Shown here in pieces: positions 1 through 9,356 of a stretch of DNA of 64,000 bases. Position 1 is the stretch's first letter. Each line of letters opens with the position of its first letter. Both the position numbers and the translations under genes were made by a program. The stretch is from an uncultured Schlesneria sp. (lineage in GTDB: Bacteria; Planctomycetota; Planctomycetia; Planctomycetales; Planctomycetaceae): contig CAIMFH010000075.1 of assembly GCA_903840265.1 (NCBI GenBank), positions 1 through 64,000 of the forward strand, in the 5' to 3' direction. Below the pieces are notes generated by a model. It saw only the letters and a program-made list of their open reading frames with translations, was not told where the DNA came from and did no database searches.

Positions 1-764
<764 letters not shown>

Positions 765-769
765 GTCGC

Positions 770-3106
770 ATGCTGGCTTCGGTAATCTTCGGCAGTCAAG
801 AATGGTTGGGCCCGGCGATCGCCCTCGGGGTGGTCGCCGCTGCGATCGTGATCGCACGATATCGAACTGCCGCACTCGACAGTCGCACGCGCTGGTGGGC
901 CGCCTCCCTCAAAGGAATCGCCCTCGCGTTGTTGCTGGCCTGTTTGCTGGAGCCTTTGTGGAGCGGGCAGCGGGCTCGACCTGGCGCGAATCTCTTCGCC
1001 GTGCTCGCCGACAACAGCGAAAGCCTGACAGTTCGCGACCCGCAAGCCACCGAGTCACGAGGTACTCAACTTAAGAAGCTTCTCACCGACGAACAGACAC
1101 CGTGGCAGGTTCGGTTGTCGCAGGATTTTGAATTGCGACGCTATCTGTTTGATTCTGGACTTCAAGGAGTCAGTGACTTCTCGAAACTGGATTTCGACGG
1201 ACCGCTCACGAACCTGAATGCCGTCTTATCGAGTTTGAAAGACCGCTTTCGAGATCGTCCGTTGGCCGGGGCACTCTTGTTCACAGACGGAATCTCGACG
1301 ACGCCGGGCTCATCCGAGATCGACACCACGGGCCTCTGCCCCATCTATCCCGTCGTAGTCGGCAGCGCCGCCTCGCACCGTGATCTCGGCATTTCGCACG
1401 TCACCGTGACGACCACCGCATTTGAAGACGCCCCCGTCACGATTCAGGCCGATGTCTCTCAAGTGGGCCTCGGCAAGTCGGTGGTTAAAGCGACTTTGCT
1501 GGATGAGAGTGGCGCGAAAGTGAAAGAAGAGACGCAGACGTTCGGTCCCGATGGCGCACCGCTCGCCTTCCGGTTCCAGTTCCGACCGACTCGACCCGGC
1601 CTGTCCTGCTACGAAGTCAAAATTGAGACGGACTCGCTCGCCACGGACAAGGAATCGACCGCTGCCAACAACAAACGGTTGGTCTCCGTCGATCGTGGCA
1701 GTGGTCCCTATCGCGTGCTCTATCTGACCGGTCGCCCGAATTGGGAGTTCAAATTCCTGAATCGAGCGATCGAGTCCGACGAACAAGTCAAGATGACGGG
1801 CATCATTCGCGTTGCTCGTCGTGAACCGAAATTCGATTGGCGCAGCCGAGACGGCGAAGCGACAAACCCTCTCTTTCGGGGTTTTGATCGCACGGGAGAA
1901 GAGACCGAACGCTACGACCAACCGGTCCTTGTTCGCATCAACACTCGAGATCCCAACGAATTTCGCAGCGGCTTTCCCAAAAAGGCCGAAGACCTGTTCC
2001 AGTTCCACGCGGTCATCATCGACGACCTGGAAGCAGGTTTTTTCTCGGGCGACCAGATGTCGCTGCTGGAACGATTTGTCTCCGAGCGAGGTGGTGGCTT
2101 GCTGATGTTGGGTGGTGCCGAATCGTTCCGCCAGGGGAACTACGAACGAACGCCCGTGGGCCGGATGTTACCGTTGTATCTCGATGCGAACGAAGCAACG
2201 CCATCTCCCACGGGCTATCGGTTGTCTCTGACTCGCGACGGCTGGCTGCAGCCGTGGGCGCGGCTCCGTTCCACCGAGTTAGAAGAACAGAGTCGACTCA
2301 AGGAATTGCCCCCGTTCCTGACGGTTAATCGCGCTGGTGCTCTCAAACCCGGGGCCACTGTCATCGCCGAAGTGTTGGACGCGGCGAACCAGTCCCACCC
2401 CGCGCTGGCCGTGCAGCGATTCGGTCGTGGTCGCTGTGCCGCCCTGCTGGTCGGTGATCTCTGGCGCTGGCAACTGAATCGTACCGATGCCCAACGCGAA
2501 CGCGATGACTTGGGGAAGGCCTGGCGACAAACGGTCCGTTGGCTGATTGCCGACGTTCCCGACCGAATTGACTTGCGAGCAGTCTCTCAGGACGAAGCCG
2601 GTCAGTCACTCACGCGACTGGAAGCCCGGGTACGCAGCCAGGAATTCCAGCCGCAGGATAATGCCGCCGTCAACATCACACTGAAACTCCCCGATGGTTC
2701 GTCGATTGTTCAACCGGCCGAGCCCTCTCTGAAAGAAGCGGGGTTGTATGAGTCGACGTTTGCCTCACGCATGCCCGGCAGCTACCGAGCCGCCATCGAA
2801 GTGACTGACGGCGACGGAAAGCCGCTTGGAAAATCGGAAACAGGCTGGGTGTCCGACCCCGCCGCTCAAGAATTCGAACGGGTCGTTCCCGACATGAAAC
2901 TGATGGAGCGCCTGGCGAAACAAACAGGGGGACAAGTCATTCCGATTGCCAACTTAGAGTCCTTCGTCCGTTCATTACCGACTCGAGAAGCCCCGCTGTC
3001 CGAAGCGTACACGACACCCCTATGGCACCAACCGTGGGTGCTGGCTGTGATCGTCGCCTGCTTGTGCGGGGAATGGGCGCTGCGTCGCTGGAAAGGCCTG
3101 CCATGA
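770..3106 (+). CDS. Membrane-anchored VWA / glutamine-amidotransferase-like protein
   Basis: 778 residues. Two N-terminal hydrophobic segments (about residues 12-32 and 45-66) and one C-terminal segment (about 750-770) bracket a large extracytoplasmic part. After the second helix comes a VWA-like domain with an apparently complete MIDAS DxSxS motif (residues about 84-88, DNSES) and a later TDG loop. A class I amidotransferase-like domain follows in the middle (LYLTGRPNWE, then ERGGGLLMLGGAESF), with no obvious catalytic Cys. This architecture is common in planctomycetes beside MoxR/DUF58/BatA genes. The start is 5 bp after the upstream stop, and the gene overlaps the next one by ATGA. A role in envelope protein assembly or sensing is inference. 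Confidence 0.8.
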   Translation: MLASVIFGSQEWLGPAIALGVVAAAIVIARYRTAALDSRTRWWAASLKGIALALLLACLLEPLWSGQRARPGANLFAVLADNSESLTVRDPQATESRGTQLKKLLTDEQTPWQVRLSQDFELRRYLFDSGLQGVSDFSKLDFDGPLTNLNAVLSSLKDRFRDRPLAGALLFTDGISTTPGSSEIDTTGLCPIYPVVVGSAASHRDLGISHVTVTTTAFEDAPVTIQADVSQVGLGKSVVKATLLDESGAKVKEETQTFGPDGAPLAFRFQFRPTRPGLSCYEVKIETDSLATDKESTAANNKRLVSVDRGSGPYRVLYLTGRPNWEFKFLNRAIESDEQVKMTGIIRVARREPKFDWRSRDGEATNPLFRGFDRTGEETERYDQPVLVRINTRDPNEFRSGFPKKAEDLFQFHAVIIDDLEAGFFSGDQMSLLERFVSERGGGLLMLGGAESFRQGNYERTPVGRMLPLYLDANEATPSPTGYRLSLTRDGWLQPWARLRSTELEEQSRLKELPPFLTVNRAGALKPGATVIAEVLDAANQSHPALAVQRFGRGRCAALLVGDLWRWQLNRTDAQRERDDLGKAWRQTVRWLIADVPDRIDLRAVSQDEAGQSLTRLEARVRSQEFQPQDNAAVNITLKLPDGSSIVQPAEPSLKEAGLYESTFASRMPGSYRAAIEVTDGDGKPLGKSETGWVSDPAAQEFERVVPDMKLMERLAKQTGGQVIPIANLESFVRSLPTREAPLSEAYTTPLWHQPWVLAVIVACLCGEWALRRWKGLP

Positions 3107-4122
3107 TCGAACTGTGGCCACGAGGTACCGGCTCCTTGTTGCAGAATATTCGCATTGGGATGCTGCTGCCAGTTCTTTTCGCTCTCGTCGCGCATTCCGT
3201 TCGCGCCGATGAGACCGCGGTCAGCAAGACACCGACGATGATCGTCGTGGTAGGGGCCTCCGGTGTCGAGCAATTCGAGTCGATGTTTGCCGAATGGGCC
3301 GACCGATGGATTGCCGCCGCACAGCAAGCAGGACTGCACGTCATCGTTATTGGTCGTGACACCGACGCCACCGAAACGGACCGGCAACGATTGCGCTCGG
3401 CTATCGACCAGGCCGCCAAATCGCCCGGAATCGAACTGTGGCTGGTGATGATCGGACACGGCACGTTCGATCGCCGAGAGGCTCGTTTCAATCTGCGAGG
3501 GCCTGATGTGTCCGCACGTGAGTTGGCGGATTGGCTGAAACCGGTCGATCGGCCAATGGCCATCATCAACTGCGCCTCCGCCAGTGCTCCCTTCGTGACG
3601 GCTCTCGCGTCGCCGAAGCGAGTACTCATCGCCTCGACCAAGAGTGGGTCAGAGCAGAACTTTGCTCGGTTCGGGGACTTCATGTCTCAAGCCATTGTCG
3701 ACCCGACCGCAGATCTCGATAAAGACGACCAAACGTCTCTCTGGGAAGCCTTCCTCAAAGCTGCCCGACGAACGGCTGAGTATTATTCCACCGATGGTCG
3801 CCTGTTGACGGAACACGCCGTCTTGGACGATACCGGAGACGGACAAGGTGTCCGCAGTGATCAGTTTCGTGGCCTGACACCGATCGAGCAGACCTCCGAT
3901 GGCAAGCCGCTCGATGGTCAGCGAGCCCATCAATGGCATCTGGTGCGCAACCTGTCTGATCAGTCGTTGTCACTCGAAGTCCGTCAGAAACGGGACGGTT
4001 TGGAAGACGCCATTCTGAAGCTGAAAACCCAGAAAAAATCGTTGGCCTCGGCAGAGTACTTGAGTCAGTTGGAGCGATTGCTCGTGGAGTTGGCCGAACT
4101 CAACGAATCAGCAGGTCGATAG
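3103..4122 (+). CDS. Secreted caspase-like (clan CD, C13/C14-like) protein
   Basis: 339 residues. The ATG overlaps the upstream TGA (ATGA), which decides this start over an in-frame codon at 3022. A hydrophobic segment at residues 18-35 is a likely signal peptide. The body has the alternating strand/helix pattern of a caspase or legumain fold: a strand MIVVVGAS near 46-53, a strand ending in His-Gly (LVMIGHG, His119) and a strand ending in Cys (MAIINCAS, Cys157). A His-Gly and a Cys after successive strands are the hallmark of clan CD peptidases, so His119/Cys157 are the predicted dyad. The C-terminal ~60 residues look helical. Overlap with the VWA gene implies coupled translation. Substrate is unknown; an inactive homologue is possible. 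Confidence 0.7.
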   Translation: MIELWPRGTGSLLQNIRIGMLLPVLFALVAHSVRADETAVSKTPTMIVVVGASGVEQFESMFAEWADRWIAAAQQAGLHVIVIGRDTDATETDRQRLRSAIDQAAKSPGIELWLVMIGHGTFDRREARFNLRGPDVSARELADWLKPVDRPMAIINCASASAPFVTALASPKRVLIASTKSGSEQNFARFGDFMSQAIVDPTADLDKDDQTSLWEAFLKAARRTAEYYSTDGRLLTEHAVLDDTGDGQGVRSDQFRGLTPIEQTSDGKPLDGQRAHQWHLVRNLSDQSLSLEVRQKRDGLEDAILKLKTQKKSLASAEYLSQLERLLVELAELNESAGR

Positions 4123-4130
4123 GTCGCCTC

Positions 4131-4829
4131 ATGCTCAATCACGAAGATCCGAAGTACCAGCACGCAGAGCCTGCCACACCAGATCAAATGGACGCTGGCG
4201 TCGTGATTAGTCCGGACACACGCCGCGCCATTCGAATTCCTCCGGGCCAATCGAGAACGCGAAAGTGGCCGGTTCTCGACGCATTCGGTCCTCCTTTGGC
4301 TGACCTCAGCGATTGGAAACTGAAGATCTTCGGCCTGGTCGATCGACCAGTGACACTGACGCTGCCCGAATTCAAATCGCTGCCGACGACTCGAGTCTTC
4401 TCCGATTTTCACTGCGTCACCAAGTGGTCGCGACTCGGCAACGTCTGGGAAGGCGTTTCGACTCGCGAATTGCTGAATCGTGCTGGCGTGCAATCCGCTG
4501 CGAAATATGTCATTTGTCACGGGTACGACAATGGCTGGAGCACCAATTTGCCGCTAGCCGATTTCCTCCAGCAGGACTGCCTGCTGGCCTACTTACACGA
4601 TGGGGCACCAATCACGCTGGAACATGGCGGCCCCGTGCGAGGAATGGTGCCGCAGCTCTACGCCTGGAAAAGCGCGAAATGGATCAGTGGCATCGAACTC
4701 GTCGAGCATGATCGTGCCGGGTATTGGGAACAGGCCGGGTATCACATGCGGGGCGACCCCTGGGCAGAGGAACGATTCCGCAGTGATCAAATCCCGCCCG
4801 GGTTCTCCGATGATGGCAACGCATTTTAG
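4131..4829 (+). CDS. Molybdopterin-dependent oxidoreductase (sulfite oxidase / MsrP catalytic-domain family)
   Basis: 232 residues. The core matches the oxidoreductase molybdopterin-binding fold: WKLKIFGLVDRP near 62-72, the Mo-coordinating Cys in DFHCVTKWS (Cys95), GVSTRELL, a GYDNGWSTNL loop, and HGGPVRGMVPQLYAWKSAKW (pterin contact and structural helix). It ends with the family's GYW...GYHMRGDPW-type tail. There is no signal peptide or Tat motif and no C-terminal dimerisation domain, so it resembles the short cytosolic YedY-like proteins rather than full sulfite oxidases. It starts 8 bp after the caspase-like gene, which suggests co-transcription. No heme or membrane partner is encoded nearby. 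The substrate cannot be told from sequence. Confidence 0.9.
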   Translation: MLNHEDPKYQHAEPATPDQMDAGVVISPDTRRAIRIPPGQSRTRKWPVLDAFGPPLADLSDWKLKIFGLVDRPVTLTLPEFKSLPTTRVFSDFHCVTKWSRLGNVWEGVSTRELLNRAGVQSAAKYVICHGYDNGWSTNLPLADFLQQDCLLAYLHDGAPITLEHGGPVRGMVPQLYAWKSAKWISGIELVEHDRAGYWEQAGYHMRGDPWAEERFRSDQIPPGFSDDGNAF

Positions 4830-4909
4830 AGCGCCTCCCACCTAACTGTGGCATCCCGCGAGCCAAAACCTACTGTGTCTAACCCATGTTTCAACGCGAC
4901 ACGTAAGTG

Positions 4910-4930
4910 CGACCCGCACTAATCGGGTCG
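4910..4930. terminator. Hairpin between convergent genes, possible bidirectional terminator
   Basis: Perfect 7-bp inverted repeat CGACCCG / CGGGTCG with a 7-nt loop, lying between the stop of the molybdoenzyme gene and the stop of rtcB. There is no strong T-run on either side, so the terminator call rests on position. Confidence 0.4.
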
Positions 4931-4939
4931 TGGCATCAG

Positions 4940-6322
4940 TCAGTCTTCGTTGCGCCCATCGTCACTCATCTTGACGATCTTCGGATCGAAACGAGCGACC
5001 ACTTCCACCAGGTCATCCTGAGCAGCCATCACCTCTAGAATGTTCTTGTAGACGTACGGCACTTCATCCGCCCCGGCCGACAGAATCGTTACCCCTTTCA
5101 TTTCCAAATCCTTCTGCACGGCTCGGAAGCTGTACTTCTCGCGAGCAGCCGTGCGGCTCATGCGCCGCCCTGCCCCGTGTGCGGCAGATAGCAGCGATGC
5201 CTCGTTCCCCTTACCGCGAACAACGAACGCAGGATCCGCCATCGAGCCCGGAATGACTCCCAGCACCCCGGCCCCGGCCGGTGTGGCTCCCTTGCGATGA
5301 ACGATCACCTCACGTCCGCCGTGCGTTTCTTTCCAGGCGAAATTGTGATGGTTTTCAACACCCGAGATGATCCGAGCCCCCAGCAGCTTCGACACCAGGC
5401 GATGAATCACATCGTGATTGGCCGCGGCATAGTCTCCCATCAAGTTCATCGCCGCCCAGTATTCCTGACCGGCTTCATCATCCATGCTCAACCATGCCAA
5501 TCGACCGACATCTTCGAATTGCTTCGGCAGTCGGCTTCGAGCAATGCTGCTATAGGTATCGCAAACGGCCGCGCCGGTACCGCGGCTCCCGCTATGACTG
5601 AGCAGCGCCACGTACTCGCCTGGATCGAGCCCCAGTTCGTCATCGCGTTGTCCCAGCGTTAGCACGCCGAATTCGACGAAGTGGTTTCCCGACCCCGACG
5701 TTCCCAGTTGCCTCCACGCTTTTTCCTTGTGCTCGCGAGTGACCCGGCTGATGGACCAGTCGGCGTCCATCACCCCGTGATCTTGTGGCTTCTCGTGGAC
5801 TGATCCGATTCCAAAACGAGTTCCATTCAGGAGCGCCGTCTTGAATCGATGGAAGTTGTCCTTCAGTTGCACCGTCGGCATATCAAGAACCGACAGCTTC
5901 ATCCGGCAGGCGATATCAACACCGACTGCATAAGGCACAACGGCATTGTCCAGAGCCAGCACCCCACCGATCGGAATCCCATATCCGATGTGAGCGTCCG
6001 GCATCAACGCGGCACTGACGGCCATCGGCAATGAACAGGCCTGTCGCATTTGCGATTGGCAGGCCGCATCAATGTCGGTCCCCCACTGCTGAAACGAAAT
6101 CGGAGCCGGTCGCACGAAATTGGCCGCATCGACCAGATGCTGCGCAAATTCTCCGAAGTACGGATCTGCCAGGTAATCAGTCGGCTGTTTGAGCGCCGCC
6201 GCGATCCGGTCCTTGATCTGCTTGCCCCGCAATTCCCCCGCAGCGGCGAGCTGAATCCCTTGGATCACCGTGGTCAGGCATTCATCAGGAACGCCCAGTT
6301 TGCGAAGTTGTGTCGTGTTCAT
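4940..6322 (-). CDS. rtcB: RtcB family RNA-splicing ligase
   Basis: 460 residues, the usual length for RtcB. RtcB joins 2',3'-cyclic phosphate (3'-phosphate) and 5'-OH RNA ends with GTP and Mn2+. The metal/GTP motifs are visible in order: PDAHIGYG, GVDIACRM (conserved Cys), GSGNHFVEFG, SHSGSRGTGA, HNFAW, HRKGATPAG and AAHGAGRRMSR. The last contains the His that is guanylylated in characterised enzymes. It is on the minus strand, 224 bp downstream of purK, and is probably a separate unit. No archease or RtcA gene is next to it. Biological role in this host (tRNA repair, stress RNA repair) is unknown. Confidence 0.95.
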   Translation of the reverse strand: MNTTQLRKLGVPDECLTTVIQGIQLAAAGELRGKQIKDRIAAALKQPTDYLADPYFGEFAQHLVDAANFVRPAPISFQQWGTDIDAACQSQMRQACSLPMAVSAALMPDAHIGYGIPIGGVLALDNAVVPYAVGVDIACRMKLSVLDMPTVQLKDNFHRFKTALLNGTRFGIGSVHEKPQDHGVMDADWSISRVTREHKEKAWRQLGTSGSGNHFVEFGVLTLGQRDDELGLDPGEYVALLSHSGSRGTGAAVCDTYSSIARSRLPKQFEDVGRLAWLSMDDEAGQEYWAAMNLMGDYAAANHDVIHRLVSKLLGARIISGVENHHNFAWKETHGGREVIVHRKGATPAGAGVLGVIPGSMADPAFVVRGKGNEASLLSAAHGAGRRMSRTAAREKYSFRAVQKDLEMKGVTILSAGADEVPYVYKNILEVMAAQDDLVEVVARFDPKIVKMSDDGRNED

Positions 6323-6546
6323 CGGAGCGATCCAGTCGGGCGCATGAGATTCGGCAAGAGATCAATTCTAACGGAACGGTTGATCGATAGCCCGAACGCC
6401 AGGCACCTGATCAACTGCTCGATCCAACGTATCCGCCTCTATCAATAGAGACTCATGAATACGTTGGCGACCGGCGATTGGACACTTCAACGGATCAAAT
6501 GGTTCACAGACACGTCAGCCGCGCCCGCAGCCTGTATTCGCCTCGG

Positions 6547-7686
6547 CTACTTTCGCGTCAGTGCCGCACGAGCAGCAATCGCAATCTGCTCCGCTTCATC
6601 AATCGTCGAAGCGAGAGCAGTCAGATGGCCCATCTTGCGGCCCGGTCGCGCTTCGCGTTTTCCATACAGATGCAGCTTCACAGACGGATAGGCCAATAGC
6701 GCGGGCCAGTCTGGTTCTCCATTCGCCCACACATCGCCCAGCAGATTAGCCATCGCACTCGGACTTCGTTGCTCGCTGGAACCCAATGGCAATCCGCAGA
6801 TGGCGCGAACTTGCTGCTCGAACTGACACGTCACATGCGCATCAATCGTCAGGTGGCCCGAGTTATGCGGCCGTGGGGCCGTCTCATTGATCAAAAGACG
6901 GCCGTCGCGAGTCAAAAAGAACTCGACACACAGCACACCGACGACATCCATTCTCTCCAGCACAGCCCGCGCGATCTCCACCGCCTCTACCGCAACATGC
7001 TGAGAGACACGAGCCGGACAGATCGACACGTCGAGGATGTGATTGCTATGCGAATTCCCGATCGGACCATAACTGGCGAAATCACCGTTCACACCGCGGG
7101 CCGCCACGACCGACAACTCGCTTTCGTAGTCGATAAACGCTTCCAAAATTGCATGCGGCGCGTTGAGCTTGGCCCAAGCGGCAGCCGCTTCTTGCGGCGA
7201 CCGAATCACCGTCTGACCCTTGCCGTCGTAACCCCAATCAGCCGTCTTCAGAACTGCGGGAGTTCCCAACTGTTCGAGCGCGGCTTCCAGTTCTTCGAAA
7301 CTTTCCACGGCCACGAATGGCGTGACAGGTAAGCCCGCGTCCCGCAAGTAGGTCTTCTCGCGCCGTCGATTCTGCGACGTGAACAGGACCGAGCCGGCAG
7401 GACGTACGGGGGCAAACTGCTCGCAAATCCGAGTCGTCTCAGCGGGAACGTTTTCAAATTCAAACGTGACGACCGACACCCCCTTGGCGAACGCTTCGAC
7501 GCTGGCCAAGTCCAGATAGTCGGCTCGCACTTCCAGGTCGGCCACTTGGCCGGTCGGGGTGTCGTCATCCGGAGACAGAACATGGACGCGGTAGCCCAAT
7601 CGCCGCGCGGCAATGGCGAACATCCGGCCCAATTGTCCACTCCCGAGCACACCGAGCGTCGCTCCGGGCAAAATTGGCTGTGTCAT
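6547..7686 (-). CDS. purK: 5-(carboxyamino)imidazole ribonucleotide synthase
   Basis: 379 residues, ATP-grasp fold. PurK carboxylates AIR to N5-CAIR with ATP and bicarbonate. Seen: an N-terminal dinucleotide-like loop [20 protein letters not shown], the ATP-grasp segment [13 protein letters not shown], the ELSVVAAR strand, and metal-binding [26 protein letters not shown]. The start ATG overlaps the purE stop by 4 bp (ATGA), so purE and purK are translationally coupled and form the two-step route from AIR to CAIR. Confidence 0.97.
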   Translation of the reverse strand: MTQPILPGATLGVLGSGQLGRMFAIAARRLGYRVHVLSPDDDTPTGQVADLEVRADYLDLASVEAFAKGVSVVTFEFENVPAETTRICEQFAPVRPAGSVLFTSQNRRREKTYLRDAGLPVTPFVAVESFEELEAALEQLGTPAVLKTADWGYDGKGQTVIRSPQEAAAAWAKLNAPHAILEAFIDYESELSVVAARGVNGDFASYGPIGNSHSNHILDVSICPARVSQHVAVEAVEIARAVLERMDVVGVLCVEFFLTRDGRLLINETAPRPHNSGHLTIDAHVTCQFEQQVRAICGLPLGSSEQRSPSAMANLLGDVWANGEPDWPALLAYPSVKLHLYGKREARPGRKMGHLTALASTIDEAEQIAIAARAALTRK

Positions 7687-8183
7687 GGGAGCGATTCCCC
7701 CAGCACGCGAGCTTCCTGACGAGATTGAAAGTCATGCAGCTTTGTCCGCAATTCCGGTCGGCTTGCCGCCAGAATCCGGACCGCCAGCAATCCCGCGTTC
7801 TTGGCTCCGGCCTCGCCAATCGCCAGCGTCCCCACCGGAATGCCACCCGGCATCTGCACGATCGACAGAAGCGAATCCAAACCGCTCAGTGCTCGACTCT
7901 GAACCGGCACGCCTAACACCGGCAAGACCGTCTGAGAAGCGACCATTCCCGGTAGATGGGCTGCCCCGCCGGCTCCCGCAATAATGACCTGCAAACCTCG
8001 CGATTCCGCAGTTTTCGAGTACTCGCACATCAAATCCGGGGTGCGATGAGCCGAAACGACGCGGCATTCGTGCGGAATCCCAAACTCCGTCAGGACTTCC
8101 GCCGCCTGCTTCATCGTGTTCCAGTCGGATTTGCTCCCCATAATGATCCCCACCAGGGGCGGGGCTGCTACGCTCTCGGCCAT
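7683..8183 (-). CDS. purE: N5-carboxyaminoimidazole ribonucleotide mutase
   Basis: 166 residues, class I PurE. It converts N5-CAIR, the PurK product, to CAIR. Diagnostic motifs are [10 protein letters not shown] at residues 12-21 (phosphate and ribose contacts), SAHRTPD (catalytic His), and [14 protein letters not shown]. It is the first gene of the purEK pair and overlaps purK by 4 bp. The upstream side (8184-8540) carries a long inverted repeat rather than a gene. Confidence 0.97.
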   Translation of the reverse strand: MAESVAAPPLVGIIMGSKSDWNTMKQAAEVLTEFGIPHECRVVSAHRTPDLMCEYSKTAESRGLQVIIAGAGGAAHLPGMVASQTVLPVLGVPVQSRALSGLDSLLSIVQMPGGIPVGTLAIGEAGAKNAGLLAVRILAASRPELRTKLHDFQSRQEARVLGESLP

Positions 8184-8341
8184 ATTTGGTCGCAGTTTTC
8201 AAACAAGAATAGATCGGACAATCGCACGTCGGCATGTTCCCCTGTTAGGCACCCATTTTCAATCCGCCCCGGCAATGTACTGGCACGACACGTGACAAAT
8301 CATTTTTAGAGCGCCATCACCATGCTCACGATGCGGAGAGT

Positions 8342-8447
8342 GTGGCACGCTCTGAGTCTTCGAAGGGCGTGGATTTCGGCTTTATTCATGACCACGCCCT
8401 TCGCAAAGCCTCAGAGCGTGCCACCCAAATTGAAAATAGCGATTGCC
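8342..8447. repeat. Long inverted repeat, copy A of dispersed family 1
   Basis: Arms at 8342-8372 and 8392-8424 are inverted copies starting GTGGCACGCTCTGAG and ending GAAGGGCGTGG. They differ by one mismatch and a 2-nt indel around a 19-nt loop. On the minus strand the right arm plus flanks matches 29371-29451 closely. The rest of the purE upstream gap (8184-8566) shows no gene. Confidence 0.9.
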
Positions 8448-8566
8448 CTGTTTAGATGCTTGCCCCCGCTTGATTTCGGGCTGCGGTTCTCAGAGAATCT
8501 CGGGGGTGTGCCGGTCGAGGATGTCTGGCATTCGAGTGATTGGCAATGTCGCGGAGTTGTGGTTCG

Positions 8567-9193
8567 ATGTCGATTGAACGAGCGGAACAACTGAAGGAAA
8601 AACTGACTGACAAGTTCGTGGTCGTGGATAACACCATCCCCGAACTGCGTCGCTTTGCCAATTGGACGGGCAAAGTGAGAACAGTCAACATGAGTTGCCG
8701 TGCCCTGGTCGAGTTCGACGGACCCGTCGATATCGGCTGGTATGACATCAACCCCGATTACCTGATCGTTGTTGATGGGCCACGTCCCAAGGCAGCTCCT
8801 GCGGCGAAGGCCCCCGCCAAAGCCCCGGCGGCTGCGGCAGCGACCGAAGCCAAACCAGCAGCCGCCAAGCCCACTGCTGCCGCAGGCAAAAGCCCCCTCG
8901 ATGCGATCCGTGCTCAGCAAGCTGCGAAAGCAGGCGGAGCCCCGGCACCCGCAGCGGCCGGAGCCAAACTCTCGCCGCTCGACATGATTCGCAAGCAGCA
9001 GGCTGCCAAGGCCGCCGGTGGCGAAGCAGCTGCCCCAGTCGCCGAAGCACCCGCTCCAGCGGCTGCCGCTCCTGAACCAGCACCCGCGGCGGCTCCCCCA
9101 GCCGAAAAGCCAGCCCTGCCAACCACAGGACCTGATGGCAAGCCGCTCAGCAAGCTGGACATGATCCGCATGCAAGGTGCGAAGAAGTCCTAG
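8567..9193 (+). CDS. Ala/Pro-rich protein with SH3-like N-terminal domain and three SxLDxIRxQ motifs
   Basis: 208 residues from this ATG, which has GGAG about 11 nt upstream; in-frame TTG 8540 and ATG 8546 are alternatives. The N-terminal ~70 residues (LTDKFVVVD, GKVRTVNMSCRALVEFDG, DIGWYDINPDYLIVVD) are strand-rich and look like a small barrel; this fold is inference. The rest is a disordered Ala/Pro/Lys linker carrying three copies of a short motif: SPLDAIRAQ (109-117), SPLDMIRKQ (136-144) and SKLDMIRMQ (195-203, close to the C-terminus). Copies separated by flexible linkers resemble repeated docking peptides. No signal peptide. It lies upstream of larC on the same strand. The family is not recognised. 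Confidence 0.8.
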   Translation: MSIERAEQLKEKLTDKFVVVDNTIPELRRFANWTGKVRTVNMSCRALVEFDGPVDIGWYDINPDYLIVVDGPRPKAAPAAKAPAKAPAAAAATEAKPAAAKPTAAAGKSPLDAIRAQQAAKAGGAPAPAAAGAKLSPLDMIRKQQAAKAAGGEAAAPVAEAPAPAAAAPEPAPAAAPPAEKPALPTTGPDGKPLSKLDMIRMQGAKKS

Positions 9194-9221
9194 CATTTGT
9201 CAAAGCTTGATTTCGAGGTCG

Positions 9222-9242
9222 CCAATCTCGCCAAGAGATTGG
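9222..9242. repeat. Small hairpin CCAATCTC-GCCAA-GAGATTGG, family 3
   Basis: Perfect 8-bp stem with a 5-nt loop between the Ala/Pro-rich gene and larC. A nearly identical element with the same stem and loop size occurs at 14678-14698. Confidence 0.75.
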
Positions 9243-9356
9243 GGCTTCGTCACAATCGAAGATTACCTTTCCTCCCACGGCCAACGGCCAGCACACATGT
9301 GGCGAGCGAAAACCGCTTCATCATCGCCAGTGAAAAGTCTTCACGAAGGACACGAC

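Noticed and set aside
8411-9196. 261-codon minus-strand frame opposite the Ala/Pro-rich gene
   Set aside because: It is rich in Gly/Arg/Ser/Cys as expected from reading Ala/Pro codons backwards, and it ends inside repeat copy A.
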